Positions 27,022 through 35,352 of a stretch of 57,321 nucleotides of DNA are shown here, in pieces. The notes beneath the pieces are model-generated. The model searched no databases, was not told where the DNA came from, and saw nothing but the letters and a program-made list of their open reading frames with translations. Within the stretch, counting starts at the first letter, position 1; the number at the start of each line of letters is the position of its first letter. The position numbers and the translations under genes were made by a program. The stretch comes from Planctomycetaceae bacterium (GTDB lineage: Bacteria > Planctomycetota > Planctomycetia > Pirellulales > UBA1268), in contig JAJTED010000030.1 in assembly GCA_021300535.1 (NCBI GenBank), positions 1-57,321 of the forward strand. The letters run 5' to 3'.

Positions 27022-28467
27022 ATGACCCAGCAGGCGACGTGCGACATCGGACTGATCGGCCTGGCCGTGATGGGCGAAAACCTCGCCCTCAACATCGCCA
27101 GCCGCGGCTACTCGATCGCCGTCTACAACCGCACCACGAGCGTCACCGACGCCTTCACTTCCGGCCGCGGCAAACAACCCACCGTCGTCGGCTGCCATAC
27201 GCTCGCCGACCTCGTGGCCGCCCTGAAGCCGCCCCGCAAGGTGATGATGATGGTCAAGGCGGGCCCGGCCGTCGACGACCTCATCAAAACGCTGACCCCC
27301 CTGCTCACCAAGGGCGACGTGCTCATCGACGGCGGCAACACGCTGCCTTCCGACACCGATCGCCGCACCCGCGAGGTCGAGGCGGCGGGGCTGCTGTACA
27401 TCGGCACCGGAGTCTCCGGCGGCGAGGAGGGCGCGCTCAAGGGCCCGAGCCTGATGCCCGGCGGCTCGCCCGCCGCCTGGCCCCTCGTGAAGCCGATCTT
27501 CCAGGCCATCGCCGCCAAGGTCGGCCCCCAGGGCGACATCCCCTGCTGCGACTGGGTGGGCCCGCGCGGCGCCGGCAATTACGTGAAGATGGTGCACAAC
27601 GGCATCGAGTACGGCGACATGCAGTTGATCTGCGAGGCCTACTGGCTGCTCAAGCACGGCGCCGGCCTCACCAACCCCGAGCTCGCGCAGGTGTTCGCCG
27701 CCTGGAACCGGGGCGATCTCGACAGCTACCTGATCGAGATCACCCGCGACATCTTCACGGCCAAGGACCCGGACACGGGAGCCTTCCTCGTCGACCTGAT
27801 CCTCGACAAGGCCGGCGCCAAGGGCACCGGCAAGTGGATGAGCCAGCTGGCCCTCGACCTGGGCGTGCCGAGCACGCTGGTCACCGAGGCGGTCTACGCC
27901 CGCTGCCTGTCGGCGCTGAAGGACGCCCGCGTGCGGGCCAGTCAGGTGCTGCAGGGGCCCGACATGGCCAACCGCGGCGACAAGGCCGAGTTCGTCGAGC
28001 AGGTGCGGCAGGCGCTCTACGCGTCGAAGATCGCCAGCTACGCACAGGGCTTCGTGCAGCTCGCCGCCGCCGCCAAGGAGCAGGACTGGCCGCTCGACTA
28101 CGCCTCGATCGCCATGATGTGGCGCGGCGGCTGCATCATCCGCGCCCGGTTCCTGGATCGCATCGCCGCGGCCTACCGGGCGAAGCCCGATCTCGAGAAC
28201 CTGATGCTCGCCCCCTACTTCACCGACGCCCTCGCCAAGGCCCAGCAGGCGTGGCGGCACGTGGTCGCCACGGCGGCCACGATCGGGGTCCCCGTGCCGG
28301 CCTTCATGTCGGCCCTGGCCTACTATGACGGCTACCGGCATGCGAACCTGCCGGCCAACCTGCTCCAGGCCCAGCGTGACTACTTCGGCGCCCACACCTA
28401 CGAGCGGACCGACAAGCCGGGCACGTTCCACTCCGAATGGCTCGACCTCCGCAAGCCCGTGACCTGA
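27022..28467 (+). CDS. gnd: 6-phosphogluconate dehydrogenase, decarboxylating
   Basis: 481 residues, full length for the long-form enzyme. Converts 6-phosphogluconate and NADP to ribulose 5-phosphate, CO2 and NADPH in the pentose phosphate pathway. The NADP-binding motif GLAVMGENLALNIASRG starts at about residue 11, followed by YNRT, the substrate-site signatures GVSGGEEGA and GPSLMPGG, and the catalytic motif GAGNYVKMVHNGIEYGDMQ. The C-terminal arm has WRGGCIIRA and ends with tyrosine- and aspartate-rich YFGAHTYER, as in the family. The ATG at 27022 has AGGAG 10 nt upstream. It is first in a cluster with a broken SDR, zwf and dus. Confidence 0.96.
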   Translation: MTQQATCDIGLIGLAVMGENLALNIASRGYSIAVYNRTTSVTDAFTSGRGKQPTVVGCHTLADLVAALKPPRKVMMMVKAGPAVDDLIKTLTPLLTKGDVLIDGGNTLPSDTDRRTREVEAAGLLYIGTGVSGGEEGALKGPSLMPGGSPAAWPLVKPIFQAIAAKVGPQGDIPCCDWVGPRGAGNYVKMVHNGIEYGDMQLICEAYWLLKHGAGLTNPELAQVFAAWNRGDLDSYLIEITRDIFTAKDPDTGAFLVDLILDKAGAKGTGKWMSQLALDLGVPSTLVTEAVYARCLSALKDARVRASQVLQGPDMANRGDKAEFVEQVRQALYASKIASYAQGFVQLAAAAKEQDWPLDYASIAMMWRGGCIIRARFLDRIAAAYRAKPDLENLMLAPYFTDALAKAQQAWRHVVATAATIGVPVPAFMSALAYYDGYRHANLPANLLQAQRDYFGAHTYERTDKPGTFHSEWLDLRKPVT

Positions 28468-28480
28468 CAAGGAGCCCTTC

Positions 28481-29141
28481 ATGGCCGACGCGTTCCTGGA
28501 AAATCTGTTCAGCCTGAAGGGCCGCACGGCCGTGGTCGTGGGGGGCACGGGCGTGCTCGGCGGCGCCTTGGCCGATGGCCTCGCCGGCGCCGGCGCCTTC
28601 GTGGTCGTGGCCGGCCGCGGGGCCGACCGGGGCGCGGCCCGTGTCGACGCGATCCGCGCCGCCGGCGGCGACGGCACGTTCGTGAGCGTCGATGCCTGCG
28701 ACCGGGCGAGCGTCAAGTCGCTGCTCGACGCCACCGTCGCGGCCCGCGGCCGGGCCGACATCCTCGTCAACTGCGCCGGCGTCAACTCGGCGGTGCCCTA
28801 CTTCGACATCCCCGACGAAGACTTCGCGAAGATCATCGACACGAACCTCAAGAGCACGCACCTCGGCTGCCAGATCTTCGGGGCCCACATGGCGGCCCGC
28901 GGCGGCGGCGCGATCCTCAACATCGGCAGCGTGTCGGCCGACAAGCCGCTCTCGAAGGTCTTCATCTACTCGGCCTCGAAGGCTGCCGTGGTCAACTACA
29001 CGAAGAACGTGGCCCGCGAACTCGCCCCCCAGGGGGTCCGCGTGAACGTCCTCTGCCCCGGCTTCTTCCCCGCCGAGCAGAACCGCAAGATCCTCTCGCC
29101 CGAGCGGACTCGACGGCGGGTTCACCGGCATGAGCATTTGA
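28481..29141 (+). pseudogene. SDR oxidoreductase (mannonate/gluconate dehydrogenase-like), internal deletion and frameshift
   Basis: The first ~210 codons encode a good classical SDR: GGTGVLGG, NCAGVNS, catalytic NIGSVSAD and YSASKAAVVNYTK, then CPGFFPAEQNRK. It has an AAGGAG site and starts 13 bp after gnd. At about 29105 (after SPER) the family sequence breaks. The expected last residues (DGGFTGMSI, then stop) appear at 29112-29141 in a different frame. About 45-55 codons, a number not divisible by three, therefore seem to be missing. In the original frame there is no stop, and the frame runs on through the intergenic repeats straight into zwf. It is most like the SDRs annotated as D-mannonate oxidoreductase or gluconate 5-dehydrogenase; the exact substrate is unclear. 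Confidence 0.8.
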
Positions 29142-29190
29142 CCGCGGGGAAAACACCCGCATCCTGCCGGTTTTTGCTTGGCGGCTCGTG

Positions 29191-29261
29191 GCGCATACCT
29201 CCAGGTGTGCGCATGCGGGGCATGGTGCGCGGAACCGGTTTCGCAAGCCTGGAGGCTTGCG
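29191..29261 (+). repeat. Two palindromic hairpin repeats before zwf
   Basis: First hairpin: GCGCATACC, loop TCCA, GGTGTGCGC (one wobble pair). Second: CGCAAGCC, loop TGGA, GGCTTGCG, a perfect 8-bp stem. They sit in the 182 bp between the broken SDR and zwf. No T-tract follows, so they are not simple terminators. Confidence 0.65.
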
Positions 29262-29323
29262 CCACTGCCGCGGGCAGTGAACGCCCCGTGCGACAGACGG
29301 TACACTCCATACCCCTGCTATCT

Positions 29324-30784
29324 ATGCCACACACGATCGTGATCTTCGGGGCCTCAGGCGACCTCACGAGCCGCAAGCTCGTGCCGGCCCTCTACAACCT
29401 GACGCGGGCCGGGTCGCTGCCCCCCGACACGCGGATCGTCGGCTTCTCGCGCACGGTGATGAGCGACGCCGACTGGCGGGCGAGCCTCCACGAGACCACC
29501 GCGAAGCACGGCGACTGCGGCCCCCTCGACGCCGCCTCGTGGGACGCCTTCGCCGCCCACATCCACTACCAGCCGGGCGACATCGGCAAGGCGGAGGACT
29601 TCGGCCGGCTCGCGGCGCGGCTCGACCAGCTCGAGGCAGGCGAGCCTGCCACGCGGGTCTACTACCTCGCCACCGCGCCGCAGTTCTACGAGCCGGCGAT
29701 CACGGCGCTCGGCGCACACGGCATGGCCGACGAGGCCCGCGGCCCGCGGCGGATCGTCGTCGAGAAGCCGTTCGGCACCGACCTGGCCACGGCCCGTGAG
29801 CTCAACGCCCACCTGCACCGGGTGTTTCACGAGCACCAGGTGTTCCGCATCGACCACTACCTCGGCAAGGAGTCGGTGCAGAACATCCTCGCCCTGCGGT
29901 TTGCCAACACGATCTTCGAGCCGGTCTGGAACCGTCGGTACATCGACCATGTGCAGATCACGGTGGCCGAGGAGGTGCAGGTCGGCCGGCGCGGGTCGTA
30001 TTACGACACCGCCGGCGTGCTCCGCGACATGTTCCAGAACCACCTGCTACAGCTGCTCATGGTCACGGCCATGGAGGCGCCGGTGCGGTTCGAGGCGACC
30101 GCCGTGAGGAACGAGAAGGTCAAGGTTCTGGAGGCGATCCGGCCGCTCGACCTCGGCGAGGTCCCGGCCGCCGGCGTCCGCGGCCAATACCGCGGCTACC
30201 TCGACGAGCCGGGCGTGCCGCCGCACAGCCAGACGGCCACGTTCGGCGCCGTGCGGCTGGAGATCGACAACTGGCGCTGGCAGGGCGTGCCCTTCTACCT
30301 GCGCAGCGGCAAGGCGATGAGCTGCCGGACCACGCAGATCGTGATCGGCTTCCGCCAGCCGCCGCTGGAACTGTTCGCCGCCGGCCGACGGACGTTCCAC
30401 CGCGAGGCCAACCGGCTCGTGATCCAGATCCAGCCCGCCGAGGGCATCCAGCTGCACTTCCACACGAAGGTGCCCGGCGAGGGCATGCGGCTGCGGCTCA
30501 CCGACCTGGAGTTCAGCTACTCCCGCGAGTTCGCCGGCCGGCTGCCCGAGGCCTACGAGCCGCTGCTGCTCGACGTGCTCGACGGCGACGCTAGCCTCTT
30601 CGCCCGGGCCGACGAGGTGGAGAAGTCGTGGGAGATCATCGATCCCTTCGTGCGGGCCTGGAGCAGCGGTGGCATGCCGCCGATCGACGCCTACGAGCCG
30701 GGCGCGTGGGGCCCGCAGGCGAGCGTCGAGTGGATGGCGGCCCAGGGACGCACGTGGTTCGACATGTGCCCGGTGCTGACGTGA
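29324..30784 (+). CDS. zwf: Glucose-6-phosphate 1-dehydrogenase
   Basis: 486 residues. Oxidises glucose 6-phosphate to 6-phosphogluconolactone with NADP, the entry step of the oxidative pentose phosphate pathway. GASGDLTSRKL at the N-terminus binds the coenzyme, VEKPFGTDL is conserved, and the active-site signature RIDHYLGKESVQN is intact. The C-terminal beta-sheet domain is complete. The ATG at 29324 is the family start (MPHTIVIFGASG), but no Shine-Dalgarno is visible and the frame is open upstream into the SDR remnant. It may be leaderless, internally started, or made as a fusion. Its stop overlaps the GTG of dus. Confidence 0.95.
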   Translation: MPHTIVIFGASGDLTSRKLVPALYNLTRAGSLPPDTRIVGFSRTVMSDADWRASLHETTAKHGDCGPLDAASWDAFAAHIHYQPGDIGKAEDFGRLAARLDQLEAGEPATRVYYLATAPQFYEPAITALGAHGMADEARGPRRIVVEKPFGTDLATARELNAHLHRVFHEHQVFRIDHYLGKESVQNILALRFANTIFEPVWNRRYIDHVQITVAEEVQVGRRGSYYDTAGVLRDMFQNHLLQLLMVTAMEAPVRFEATAVRNEKVKVLEAIRPLDLGEVPAAGVRGQYRGYLDEPGVPPHSQTATFGAVRLEIDNWRWQGVPFYLRSGKAMSCRTTQIVIGFRQPPLELFAAGRRTFHREANRLVIQIQPAEGIQLHFHTKVPGEGMRLRLTDLEFSYSREFAGRLPEAYEPLLLDVLDGDASLFARADEVEKSWEIIDPFVRAWSSGGMPPIDAYEPGAWGPQASVEWMAAQGRTWFDMCPVLT

Positions 30785-31851
30785 ACGGAACCGCCGTGGC
30801 CCTGCGGGGCCCGACCATCGGCGGCGTGGCGTTGGCCTCACCGGTCGTGCAGGCCGCCCTCTCCGGCTACAGCGACCGGGCGATGCGGGTGCTCGCCCGT
30901 CGCCACGGCGCGGCCTATGCGCTCGGCGAGGTGCTGCTCGACCAGTTCGTGGCCACCGTGGGCACCAACCGCCGCAACCTCGCCCGGCTCGCCGTGGCGG
31001 CCGAGGAGCATCCCGTCGGCGGCCAGCTGATGGGCGCGAACCCCGACGACTTCCCGCCAGCCGCCCGGCGGCTCGTGGCAGAAGGCTACGACGTCATCGA
31101 CATCAACTTCGGCTGCCCCGTGAAGAAGGTCCTGGGCCGCTGCCGCGGCGGCTACCTGCTCTCGCAGCCGGCCACGGCCCTGGACATCGTGGCCCGGGTC
31201 CGCGACGCCGTGCCCCCGCACGTTCCCGTCACGCTCAAGATGCGCCGCGGCCTCGACGACTCGGCGGAAAGCCGTGACAACTTCTGGACGATCTTCGACG
31301 GCGCCTGCGGCCGCGGCGCGGCCGCGATCACCGTCCACGGCCGCACCGTGCAGCAGAAGTACGTCGGCCCGAGCGACTGGGAGTTTCTCGCGGCGGTGAA
31401 GCGGCACGCCGGCGACCGCATCGTCATCGGCTCCGGCGACCTGTTCTCCGCGGCGGCCTGCGTGGCGATGCTCGAGCGGACCGGCGTCGACGGCGTGAGC
31501 ATCGCCCGCGGCGCGATCGGCAACCCGTGGATCTTCCGCCAAACGCTCGCCCTGCTCGCCGGCCACCCCGTGCCCCCGCCCCCCACGATCCACGAGCAGC
31601 GGGAGGTGCTCCGCGAGCACTGGGCCCTGTCGATGGAACTCCACGGCGAAGCGGTGGCCGGCCGCAGCATGCGGAAGTTCGCCATCAAGTATGCCCGCGT
31701 GCATCCCGACCACCTGGCGGTCCGCGACGCCTTCATCGCCGTGAAGGTCAACGCCGACTGGCAGTCCGTCCTCGACCGTTTTTATGCGGCCGACGGTCCC
31801 GGCCGCGATCCCGCCGCCGACGTGAACGAGGTGACATCCTGCGAGGCATGA
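30781..31851 (+). CDS. tRNA-dihydrouridine synthase (Dus family)
   Basis: 356 residues, FMN- and NADPH-dependent reduction of uridines in tRNA D-loops. TIM-barrel with FMN-site phrase VQAALSGYSDRAMR near the start, QLMGANPDDF, and the catalytic Cys in INFGCPVKKV, followed by KMRRGLDDS and TVHGRTVQQKYVG. GSGDLFSAAA and ARGAIGNPWIF close the barrel. It resembles DusB. The GTG at 30781 overlaps the TGA of zwf (GTGA), so translation is coupled. It is one of two dus paralogues in this window (the other starts at 43505). Confidence 0.92.
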   Translation: MNGTAVALRGPTIGGVALASPVVQAALSGYSDRAMRVLARRHGAAYALGEVLLDQFVATVGTNRRNLARLAVAAEEHPVGGQLMGANPDDFPPAARRLVAEGYDVIDINFGCPVKKVLGRCRGGYLLSQPATALDIVARVRDAVPPHVPVTLKMRRGLDDSAESRDNFWTIFDGACGRGAAAITVHGRTVQQKYVGPSDWEFLAAVKRHAGDRIVIGSGDLFSAAACVAMLERTGVDGVSIARGAIGNPWIFRQTLALLAGHPVPPPPTIHEQREVLREHWALSMELHGEAVAGRSMRKFAIKYARVHPDHLAVRDAFIAVKVNADWQSVLDRFYAADGPGRDPAADVNEVTSCEA

Positions 31852-32067
31852 TGAGACCCCATCCCAAGCCTGTCGCCGATTCCTCATTCAACGAACAGGG
31901 AGGCGATGGGGTCGGCGGCATGTCGATGTGCGAGGCGCGAGCGACGGGATCGGTGCGAGGATCGCGAGCGTGCCGGCGCCCCGCCGCAGCGAGCGAACTG
32001 GTACCGTCCCGGAGCGAATCCGGTTACAACTCCTGACCGGAATCCAACGCCGAGGAACTCGCCCCGC

Positions 32068-32634
32068 ATGTCCACCCCCGAACTCCACGCCGTCGTCGTC
32101 TCCACGGCGCTCAAGCCCGGGAGCAAGACGCGAACCGCCGCCGACACGATCGCCGCCCGCCTCGCGGCCGAGGGCCTGTCCATCGACCTCGTCGATCTGG
32201 CCACGGAGCCGCTGCCCGGCTGCGACGGCTTCACCTGCTACCAGGACGAGCGGGTGCACGTCATGACCCGCCGCGTGCGGGCCGCCGACCTGATCGCGGT
32301 CTGCTTCCCGGTCTACAACTACCAGCCCAACGCGGCCGCCAAGAACTTCGTTGAGCTCACCAACGACGCCTGGAAGGACAAGGTCGTGACGTTCGTGGCC
32401 AACGCCGGCGGGGACCGCTCGTTCCTCGCCCCCCTGCCGCTGGCCAACGCGCTGATGGTGGACCACCGCTGCGTGATCGTGCCGCAGTTCCTCTACCTGC
32501 CGCCGGCCGCCTTCGACGCCGCGGGCAAGGTGGTGCTCGACGGCCTCACAGCCGAGGTCTTCGACCAGCAGATCGCCGCCGCGATCCGCCTGGCCCGCGC
32601 CTGGGCGTCACGCGGTCGGACTGACAATGCCTGA
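32068..32634 (+). CDS. NADPH-dependent FMN reductase-like flavoprotein
   Basis: 188 residues, flavodoxin-like fold. An early phosphate-binding loop (STALKPGSKTR) and the central PVYNYQPNAAAKNFVELT match the NAD(P)H-dependent FMN/quinone reductase family, and FVANAGGDRSF follows. Probably cytoplasmic and reduces free flavin or a quinone. The ATG at 32068 starts just before the first beta strand. It stands alone, followed by the repeat-rich region. Confidence 0.8.
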   Translation: MSTPELHAVVVSTALKPGSKTRTAADTIAARLAAEGLSIDLVDLATEPLPGCDGFTCYQDERVHVMTRRVRAADLIAVCFPVYNYQPNAAAKNFVELTNDAWKDKVVTFVANAGGDRSFLAPLPLANALMVDHRCVIVPQFLYLPPAAFDAAGKVVLDGLTAEVFDQQIAAAIRLARAWASRGRTDNA

Positions 32635-32646
32635 GGTCGGGCCCTC

Positions 32647-32717
32647 TGAAGCGGCGGTCTCCGACCGTCGTGCTTCGCGAGTCGGGAACGGGCGTAACTC
32701 GCACATCTCGCCCCGTC
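32647..32717 (-). repeat. D repeat (copy in minus orientation)
   Basis: Its reverse complement reads GAGATGTGCGAGTTACGCCCG and later GACGGTCGGAGACCGCCG. The same elements recur in plus orientation at 34011-34110, so these two copies bracket the A/B repeat array. In the middle, GTTCCCGAC here is replaced by its reverse complement GTCGGGAAC in the other copy. Between this and the first B unit (32718-32914) is AT-richer sequence with no gene. Confidence 0.65.
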
Positions 32718-32914
32718 GTTGAGCCAGTCTGCCTCTTGGGACTGGTGTTGCGTTCCGGTCTGTCGGGTTTGGCGGTTCCGTTCCTTGAAGCCGGAGGCGC
32801 GAGTTTTGCTGTTGCACGGAGGAGCTCAACAGAGCGGCGCCGCTGCAGGGATCCTGCAGCGAATCGTATTTTTGACCACCCGTACACAGGCGATCGGTCT
32901 CGTCACCGGTCCAA

Positions 32915-33286
32915 GAAGCCCCGGGTGGAAACCCGGGAGCGTGATGCACGCGAACCCGCGGCTTCGTGCCGTGGTTCGCTTGGCGGGCCGCCGCCCGCTT
33001 GGAATCAACCCGGCCCTCCAGGCCTGGCACCCGCACAAGAAGCCCCGGGTGGAAACCCGGGAGCATGATGCACGCGAACCCGCGGCATCGTGCCGCGGTT
33101 CGCTTGGCGGGCCGCCGCCCGCTCGGAGTCAACCCGGCCCTCCAGGCCTGGCATCCGCACAAAAAGCCCCGGGTGGAAACCCGGGGGCATGATGCACGCG
33201 AACCCGCGGCATCGTGCCGCGGTTCGCTTGGCGGGCCGCCGCCCGCTCGGAGTCAACCCGGCCCTCCAGGCCTGGCATCCGCACAA
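32915..33286 (+). repeat. B repeat, three tandem 124-bp units
   Basis: Units start at 32915, 33039 and 33163, each 124 bp and each beginning with GAAGCCCCGGGTGGAAACC (one unit begins AAAG). Each unit folds into four hairpins: CCCGGGT-GGAA-ACCCGGG, a long stem GCGAACCCGCGGC/GCCGCGGTTCGC, GCGGGC/GCCCGC, and GGCCC/GGGCC. Unit 1 has substitutions that keep most pairs. Long frames here are only the repeat read through. Confidence 0.9.
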
Positions 33287-33442
33287 GAAGCCCCGGGTGG
33301 AAACCCGGGGACTCCGGGTGTGAAAACCATCCCGCCGTCCATGCCGCATCGCGCAACGTGATTTCCCGGTTCAAACCCACATCGCATGGCACCCGGGATG
33401 AGATGCAACCCGGAGTCCCCCGGCTCCCGCCGGGGGCTTTTT
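33287..33442 (+). repeat. A repeat, copy 1 (156 bp, inverted ends)
   Basis: The left end GAAGCCCCGGGTGGAAACC through GGGGACTCCGGG is the imperfect inverse of the right end (CCCGGAGTCCCCC, then CGGCTCCCGCCGGGGGC with TTTTT). Each end is itself an 8-bp hairpin. The right hairpin plus T5 looks like a plus-strand terminator. Confidence 0.88.
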
Positions 33443-33464
33443 CTGCCGTTCGCGTGTGTCCCAA

Positions 33465-33585
33465 GAAGCCCCGGGTGGAAACCCGGGAGCATGATCCACG
33501 CGAACCCGCGGCATCGTGCGGTTCGCTTGGCGGGCCGCCGCCCGCTTGGAATCAACCCGGCCCTCCAGGCCTGGCACCCACACAA
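33465..33585 (+). repeat. B repeat, single 121-bp unit
   Basis: Same unit as at 32915 but 3 bp shorter, with the bases lost from the long stem (CGGCATCGTGCGGTTCGC). Confidence 0.88.
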
Positions 33586-33741
33586 GAAGCCCCGGGTGGA
33601 AACCCGGGGACTCCGGGTGTGAAAACCATCCCGCCGTCCATGCCGCATCACGCAACGCAATTTCCCGGTTCAAACCCACATCGCATGGCACCCGGGATGA
33701 GATGCAACCCGGTGTCCCCCGGCTCCCGCCGGGGGCTTTTT
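33586..33741 (+). repeat. A repeat, copy 2 (156 bp)
   Basis: Near-identical to copy 1 and exactly the same length. It differs at scattered positions (for example TCACGCAACGCAATTT against TCGCGCAACGTGATTT). The terminator-like right hairpin ends in TTTTT. Confidence 0.88.
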
Positions 33742-34010
33742 GTGCCGTTCGCGCATGTCAAGCCGAGCGCACGACTGGAGAACGCGCAACAACAAAAGCC
33801 GCGAGCCGAGGGAATGCGGATGGCCTCCCGTGGAGCGCCGCGGATTCCCTCATCTGACGATTCGGACTTCCCTGCAGCGGCGCCGGCGTGGCCGCCGCGG
33901 CCACCGCGTTGCTGGTTCCGAGGCGCTACACCTGTTTCATCTACCATCGCTGCATCCATGCAGCGGCTCGCGCCCAGGAAACCTATGGCGAAAACGACCG
34001 TTCCGTCGGC

Positions 34011-34110
34011 CGGGGCAAGCGAGATGTGCGCGTTACGCCCGTCGGGAACCCATTCGACGGTCGGAGACCGACGCTCCAGATTTGGTCGGAGACCGACGCT
34101 CCAGGCTCGT
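34011..34110 (+). repeat. D repeat (plus orientation, doubled core)
   Basis: GAGATGTGCGCGTTACGCCCG leads into two copies of GGTCGGAGACCGACGCTCCAG separated by ATTTG. It is the inverted partner of the D copy at 32647. The sequence from 33742 to 34010, between repeat A2 and this element, shows no supported gene. Confidence 0.65.
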
Positions 34111-34177
34111 AAGAAGCCGCCACCGCAGCCCGGCCTTTGGTTTGAAATCAAGATGCACGCGGCCTCCGTTTTGATGC

Positions 34178-34417
34178 ATGAGAACGACCGTCACCATTCG
34201 TGACGACCTCTCGCGACGGGCGAAGCAGCTGGCGCTGGCCCGCTCGTGCACGCTCAGTGCATTGGTGGAAGAATCCCTGCAGCAGGCGCTCGCCGGCCAG
34301 CAGGCTGGCGCCCGCCCGAAGCCGGGTCGGCCACCGACGTTCCGCGGCAGGGGATTGCAGCCGGGCGTCGATCTCGACAGCTCCGCAAGCCTGATCGAGA
34401 TCATGGAGGGCCGGTGA
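34178..34417 (+). CDS. VapB-type antitoxin (ribbon-helix-helix)
   Basis: 79 residues. N-terminal MRTTVTIRDDLSRRAKQLA is a ribbon-helix-helix DNA-binding segment, followed by TLSALVEESLQQAL. The C-terminal tail (LQPGVDLDSSASLIEIMEG) is the sort of flexible stretch that wraps the toxin. Its stop overlaps the GTG of a PIN-domain gene (GTGA), the usual vapBC arrangement. The partner toxin is broken, so this antitoxin is an orphan. Confidence 0.82.
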   Translation: MRTTVTIRDDLSRRAKQLALARSCTLSALVEESLQQALAGQQAGARPKPGRPPTFRGRGLQPGVDLDSSASLIEIMEGR

Positions 34418-34613
34418 TCCTGGTCGACGTCAACGTCCTCTTGTACGCCCATCGGGCCGATGCACGCGGCAATCTCGTCGGCGACGCGTACCATGCGGCG
34501 CTGGCCATCGAGACGGGGCGACGTGGATCACGACCGACCGCGACTATGCCCGCTTTCCAGGACTGAAGTTTCGCCATCCGCTCGGCGACGACGGCGGCTC
34601 CGCAGCGGGCTGA
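34414..34613 (+). pseudogene. VapC-type PIN toxin, internal deletion plus frameshift
   Basis: Starts VILVDVNVLLYAHRADA, the PIN-domain N-terminus with the first acidic residues. It then jumps to GNLVGDAYHAALAIETG, which belongs near the family's C-terminus, so ~70-80 codons containing the middle acidic residues are absent. After GAGACGGGG one base appears to be missing. In the shifted frame the text continues ATWITTDRDYARFPGLKF to the stop at 34613, a typical VapC end. The unshifted frame stops at 34566. The product cannot be a working ribonuclease. Confidence 0.85.
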
Positions 34614-34682
34614 CAGGCTGGCTGTTCGGAATGCCTGTCCGGACCGATGGTCGCGTTGCGACAGGGCACCGCGCGGCGTTCG

Positions 34683-35246
34683 TCACGGCCCCGCGGCGGC
34701 CGCCTGCGCCCACCAGGCCCGGAGCGTCTTCACGCCCGCCATGGCCTGTTCATGCTGCAGGGCGGCGGGCTGCATGTGCTTGGCATTCGATGCCATCGCC
34801 TCCCGCATGGCCTGGGCCTGTGCCCGCGGGTCGGAGCCCCGGATGGCCTCTGGGTTGCCGTCCGGGGGATAGAATGCCCGGTCGGGCAGCTTCGTGGCCA
34901 GCCAGATTCCCTCCTCGCCCTCCCGGAATCGATGCACACCTTTCGCCCCCCGATGGGTCGCGACCAACCGGATCGTCGCATCCTTCAGCATCTCGCCGAT
35001 CGTCGCATCCTTCAGCATGTCGCCCTTGAGCACCGCGGCGACCTCGACCACCACGACGTCGCTGTTGACGTCGAGCGGCTCGACGGACGCGACCTTGCCG
35101 CGAACGATCGCATCGGCCTTGCTCACCGCATCCCGCACAGGGATGGCCTCCCAACTCGTGGCCGAGGCTTCACCGGCCAGGGCGATCGCCGCCAGGATCA
35201 CGATCACGGCCCGGGCTCCGCGGGATGCGATGGTTTTGCTCGTCAT
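34683..35246 (-). CDS. Secreted hypothetical protein
   Basis: 187 residues with a probable signal peptide (positive start MTSKTIASRGAR, hydrophobic VIVILAAIALA, cleavage near ASATS). The mature part starts SWEAIPVRDAVSKADAIVRGKV, a pattern seen in exported proteins with an OB-like strand set. It contains a nine-residue direct repeat, GDMLKDATI then GEMLKDATI, encoded by a 27-bp tandem duplication near 35000. No enzymatic motif. The ATG at 35246 was chosen for the signal peptide. Confidence 0.65.
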   Translation of the reverse strand: MTSKTIASRGARAVIVILAAIALAGEASATSWEAIPVRDAVSKADAIVRGKVASVEPLDVNSDVVVVEVAAVLKGDMLKDATIGEMLKDATIRLVATHRGAKGVHRFREGEEGIWLATKLPDRAFYPPDGNPEAIRGSDPRAQAQAMREAMASNAKHMQPAALQHEQAMAGVKTLRAWWAQAAAAGP

Positions 35247-35352
35247 GCTGCTGCTCCTTTTTCGGTTGGCGGTTTCGTTCTTGGGCAAGCTCGCGTCACG
35301 GCCCGCGACGGGCCTGGCCGACGACACGGATATGACGACACGGAGATCATGC

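Noticed and set aside
26884-28785. 633-residue frame antisense to gnd
   Set aside because: No motifs; the sense strand encodes a complete gnd.
32915-33286. Possible CRISPR array
   Set aside because: Units are tandem without unique spacers, unit length is too long, and no cas gene is nearby.
32719-33660. Long open frames on both strands rich in RPSRPG and KPRVETRE phrases
   Set aside because: They are the A/B repeats read through. Unit length is 124 bp (not a multiple of three), so each copy is read in a different frame.
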